Origin: Sphingomonadales bacterium
GTDB taxonomy: Bacteria; Pseudomonadota; Alphaproteobacteria; Sphingomonadales; Sphingomonadaceae
Assembly: GCA_027489295.1 (NCBI GenBank)
Contig: JAIYAA010000187.1
Coordinates: 1-7,699 of the forward strand
Direction of reading: 5' to 3'
DNA length: 7,699 nt
Part shown: in pieces, positions 6,233 to 7,699 of the stretch
How the letters are laid out: each line of letters starts with the position of its first letter
How positions within the stretch are numbered: position 1 is the stretch's first letter
Made by a program: the position numbers and the translations under genes
Notes under the pieces: model-generated
Databases searched by the model: none
Seen by the model: the letters and a program-made list of their open reading frames with translations, nothing else
What the model was told of the DNA's origin: nothing

Positions 6233-6865
6233 TCAGCGCAGGCCCAGCATCTTGTGGGTCTGTAGCGTCAGCCGCCAGCGCGGCCGCTCCATCGCCAGCG
6301 CGATCGCGGCGCGGATATTGGCCTCGGCCTTGGCGCTGTCCATCGGCTGGATCAGGAAATGGCTGAAGTCCCAGCCTTCAATCGCCGCGAGGTCGGTGCC
6401 GGGCTGCGGCCAGACCAGCTTGAGCTCGTCGCCGCGCTGCTGAACGACCGCGCTCCCCGCCTTGGGGCTGATGCACACCCAGTCGATGCCGGGATGCACC
6501 GGCAGCGTACCGTTGCTCTCGATCGCGATGCGAAAGCCGCGGGCGTGGAGTTCGCCGACCAGCGCATCGTCGACCTGGAGCATCGGCTCTCCGCCGGTGA
6601 GCACCACGAAGCGCGCCTCCTGCCCGGGTCCCCAATGCCCTTCCACCGCATCGAGCAGCGCGCCTGCATTGTCGAACCGGCCGCCGCCCAGCCCGTCCAT
6701 CCCGACGAAATCGGTATCGCAGAAGCGGCACACGGCGGTCGCGCGGTCTTCCTCGCGCCCCGACCAGAGGTTGCACCCGGCGAAGCGGACGAACACCGCC
6801 CGCGCACCGGCATTCACGCCCTCCCCCTGCAGGGTGAGGAACATTTCCTTGACGGCGTAGCTCAT
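6233..6865 (-). CDS. queE: 7-carboxy-7-deazaguanine synthase (radical SAM)
   Basis: QueE contracts the ring of 6-carboxy-5,6,7,8-tetrahydropterin to 7-carboxy-7-deazaguanine, the step before QueC in the preQ0/queuosine pathway. With the ATG at 6865 the protein has 210 residues and begins [16 protein letters not shown], the classic QueE N-terminus. The cluster cysteines are 31, 46 and 49 in a C-x14-C-x2-C arrangement rather than the usual radical-SAM C-x3-C-x2-C; this longer spacing is known for a subclass of QueE (described for the Burkholderia enzyme). Other landmarks are TGGEP (90-94), ESNG (116-119), CISPK (131-135) and LQTHK near the C-terminus (201-205). The frame is open 26 codons further upstream, but that lies inside queC and is not QueE-like. 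The start overlaps the queC stop by 4 bp (ATGA), so the two are translationally coupled. Confidence 0.95.
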   Translation of the reverse strand: MSYAVKEMFLTLQGEGVNAGARAVFVRFAGCNLWSGREEDRATAVCRFCDTDFVGMDGLGGGRFDNAGALLDAVEGHWGPGQEARFVVLTGGEPMLQVDDALVGELHARGFRIAIESNGTLPVHPGIDWVCISPKAGSAVVQQRGDELKLVWPQPGTDLAAIEGWDFSHFLIQPMDSAKAEANIRAAIALAMERPRWRLTLQTHKMLGLR

Positions 6866-7554
6866 GGCTGGGTGGCGTAGCGGGTCGGGTCGGGCAGCCC
6901 CGCTTCCTCGAACCCGCGCGACCGCAGCCGGCAGCTGTCGCACAGCCCGCAGTGCAACCCCTCAGGTGTCGGATCGTAGCAGGACCAGCTCATGCCGGCG
7001 TCGAGCCCCAGCCGCGCCGCCTCGCGGACGATATCAGCCTTGGTCATGTTCTGGAGCGGCGCCTGGATGCGGAAGGGCTCGCCCTCCACGCCGGCCTTGG
7101 TCGCCAGTTCGGCCAGCTTCTCGAACCCGGCGATGAATTCCGGGCGACAATCGGGATAGCCCGAATAATCGAGCGCATTGACGCCGATATACAGGTCGCG
7201 CGCGCCCGCCGCCTCGGCCCAGCCGAGCGCGAGGCTGAGAAAGATGGTGTTGCGCGCCGGGACATAGGTGACCGGAATGTCGCTGCCGACGCCGGTCTTC
7301 GGCACGTCGATATCGTCGGTGAGCGCCGATCCGCCGAACGCGCGCAGGTCCAGCGGCAGGACGACGTGGCGCTCGGCGCCGAGCATGGCGGCGATCTTCG
7401 CGGCCGCATCCAGCTCCACCTTGTGGCGCTGGTTATAGTCGATCGAGAGCGCCAGCAGGCGGTGGCCGTCCTCGCGGGCACGCGCGGCGGATACCATCGA
7501 ATCGAGTCCGCCCGAAACCAGGGCGATGGCGATGCTTTGAGTCATCCGGGCCAT
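6862..7554 (-). CDS. queC: 7-cyano-7-deazaguanine (preQ0) synthase
   Basis: QueC uses ATP and ammonia to convert 7-carboxy-7-deazaguanine to preQ0, the precursor of queuosine at the wobble position of GUN-decoding tRNAs. The 230-residue protein shows the PP-loop ATP-binding motif SGGLDS (14-19), [12 protein letters not shown] (37-48), [11 protein letters not shown] (99-109), and a C-terminal zinc site with cysteines at 192, 202, 205 and 208 (HCGLCDSC, 201-208). The start is uncertain: ATG 7554 gives [16 protein letters not shown], while ATG 7545 gives [13 protein letters not shown], nearer the usual family start. Neither has a clear ribosome binding site. It heads the queC-queE pair, just downstream of a minus-strand terminator, so it needs its own promoter; none was convincing. 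queD, queF and folE are not in the window. Confidence 0.95.
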   Translation of the reverse strand: MARMTQSIAIALVSGGLDSMVSAARAREDGHRLLALSIDYNQRHKVELDAAAKIAAMLGAERHVVLPLDLRAFGGSALTDDIDVPKTGVGSDIPVTYVPARNTIFLSLALGWAEAAGARDLYIGVNALDYSGYPDCRPEFIAGFEKLAELATKAGVEGEPFRIQAPLQNMTKADIVREAARLGLDAGMSWSCYDPTPEGLHCGLCDSCRLRSRGFEEAGLPDPTRYATQP

Positions 7555-7572
7555 CTAGGGACTTTCGCCGGC

Positions 7573-7602
7573 AAAAAAATGGCCGCCCCCGAAGGGACGG
7601 CC
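7573..7602 (-). terminator. Minus-strand rho-independent terminator with UUCG tetraloop
   Basis: Read on the minus strand, GGCCGTCCC (7602-7594), loop TTCG (7593-7590) and GGGGCGGCC (7589-7581) form a 9-bp stem closed by a C(UUCG)G tetraloop, followed by ATTTTTTT (7580-7573). One pair is G-U on the minus strand but a C-A mismatch on the plus strand, so the direction is leftward. It should end a transcript coming from the right, 19 bases before queC begins. Confidence 0.9.
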
Positions 7603-7630
7603 GGATAAGGATAGAAATGGGAAAACCAAA

Positions 7631-7652
7631 CCAGGGAGAGACACCTCCCTGG
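7631..7652 (-). repeat. Perfect 8-bp inverted repeat upstream of the UUCG terminator
   Basis: CCAGGGAG (7631-7638) and CTCCCTGG (7645-7652) are perfect inverted arms around a 6-base loop. On the minus strand the stem is followed by TTTGGTTTT, a broken T-rich tail, so it may be a weak first terminator in tandem with the UUCG one, or a structured element of a transcript from the right. No coding frame with family resemblance was recognised in 7603-7699 on either strand. Confidence 0.5.
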
Positions 7653-7678
7653 CACCCCTTCCTTCTACCCGCGATCCG

Positions 7679-7693
7679 TTAACGAATGGTAAC
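7679..7693. promoter_or_regulatory. TTAA-N7-TAAC element, degenerate CtrA-like box
   Basis: TTAA (7679-7682), seven bases, then TAAC (7690-7693) resembles the TTAA-N7-TTAA box bound by the alphaproteobacterial cell-cycle regulator CtrA. Only the first half is exact, and the associated gene lies outside the window. This is a weak motif call. Confidence 0.15.
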
Positions 7694-7699
7694 CAAGCG

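Noticed and set aside
7603..7699. A preQ1-type riboswitch ahead of queC-queE.
   Set aside because: I found no preQ1 aptamer-like fold, and the UUCG terminator separates this segment from queC, pointing to an unrelated transcript.

Overview
The window is GC-rich, densely packed chromosomal DNA that reads as an alphaproteobacterium. The protein sequences (a Rieske protein with an N-terminal RRRDYL motif, the TrmL, HemF and LipB variants, and a short secreted protein with many apparent sphingomonad features) look most like Sphingomonas and relatives. That placement rests on remembered sequence character, not on a search. Nearly all genes are core metabolism. I see no transposase, integrase, CRISPR array, tRNA, rRNA, phage gene or toxin-antitoxin pair, and no stretch over 300 bases lacks a gene.

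Layout, left to right. Positions 1-641 on the minus strand hold the start of petB (cytochrome b) and all of petA (Rieske iron-sulfur protein), the front of a cytochrome bc1 operon leaving the window to the left. A 171-bp divergent gap separates it from a plus-strand run of trmL, hemF and a GNAT acetyltransferase gene (813-2729), with a 4-bp overlap and a 4-bp gap between genes. This run converges, with a 34-bp overlap, on a minus-strand pair of paralogous multi-pass membrane proteins (2696-4257). Then come plus-strand lipB (4358-5002), a small acidic asparagine-rich lipoprotein (5107-5331) with its own ribosome binding site and terminator, and a secreted four-cysteine protein of unknown function (5509-6189), also with its own terminator. 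The right part holds minus-strand queC-queE (6233-7554), overlapping by 4 bp. The right edge carries a minus-strand UUCG-loop terminator and a second hairpin, which probably end a gene lying beyond the window.

Functionally, petA/petB and hemF serve respiration (complex III and haem), and lipB serves the lipoylated dehydrogenases that feed it. trmL and queC/queE modify the wobble base (position 34) of different tRNAs. I found no convincing undescribed multi-gene system. The least explained items are the four-cysteine secreted protein, the small lipoprotein, the membrane-protein pair, the stem-loop in the lipB-lipoprotein gap, and the hairpin pair at the right edge.
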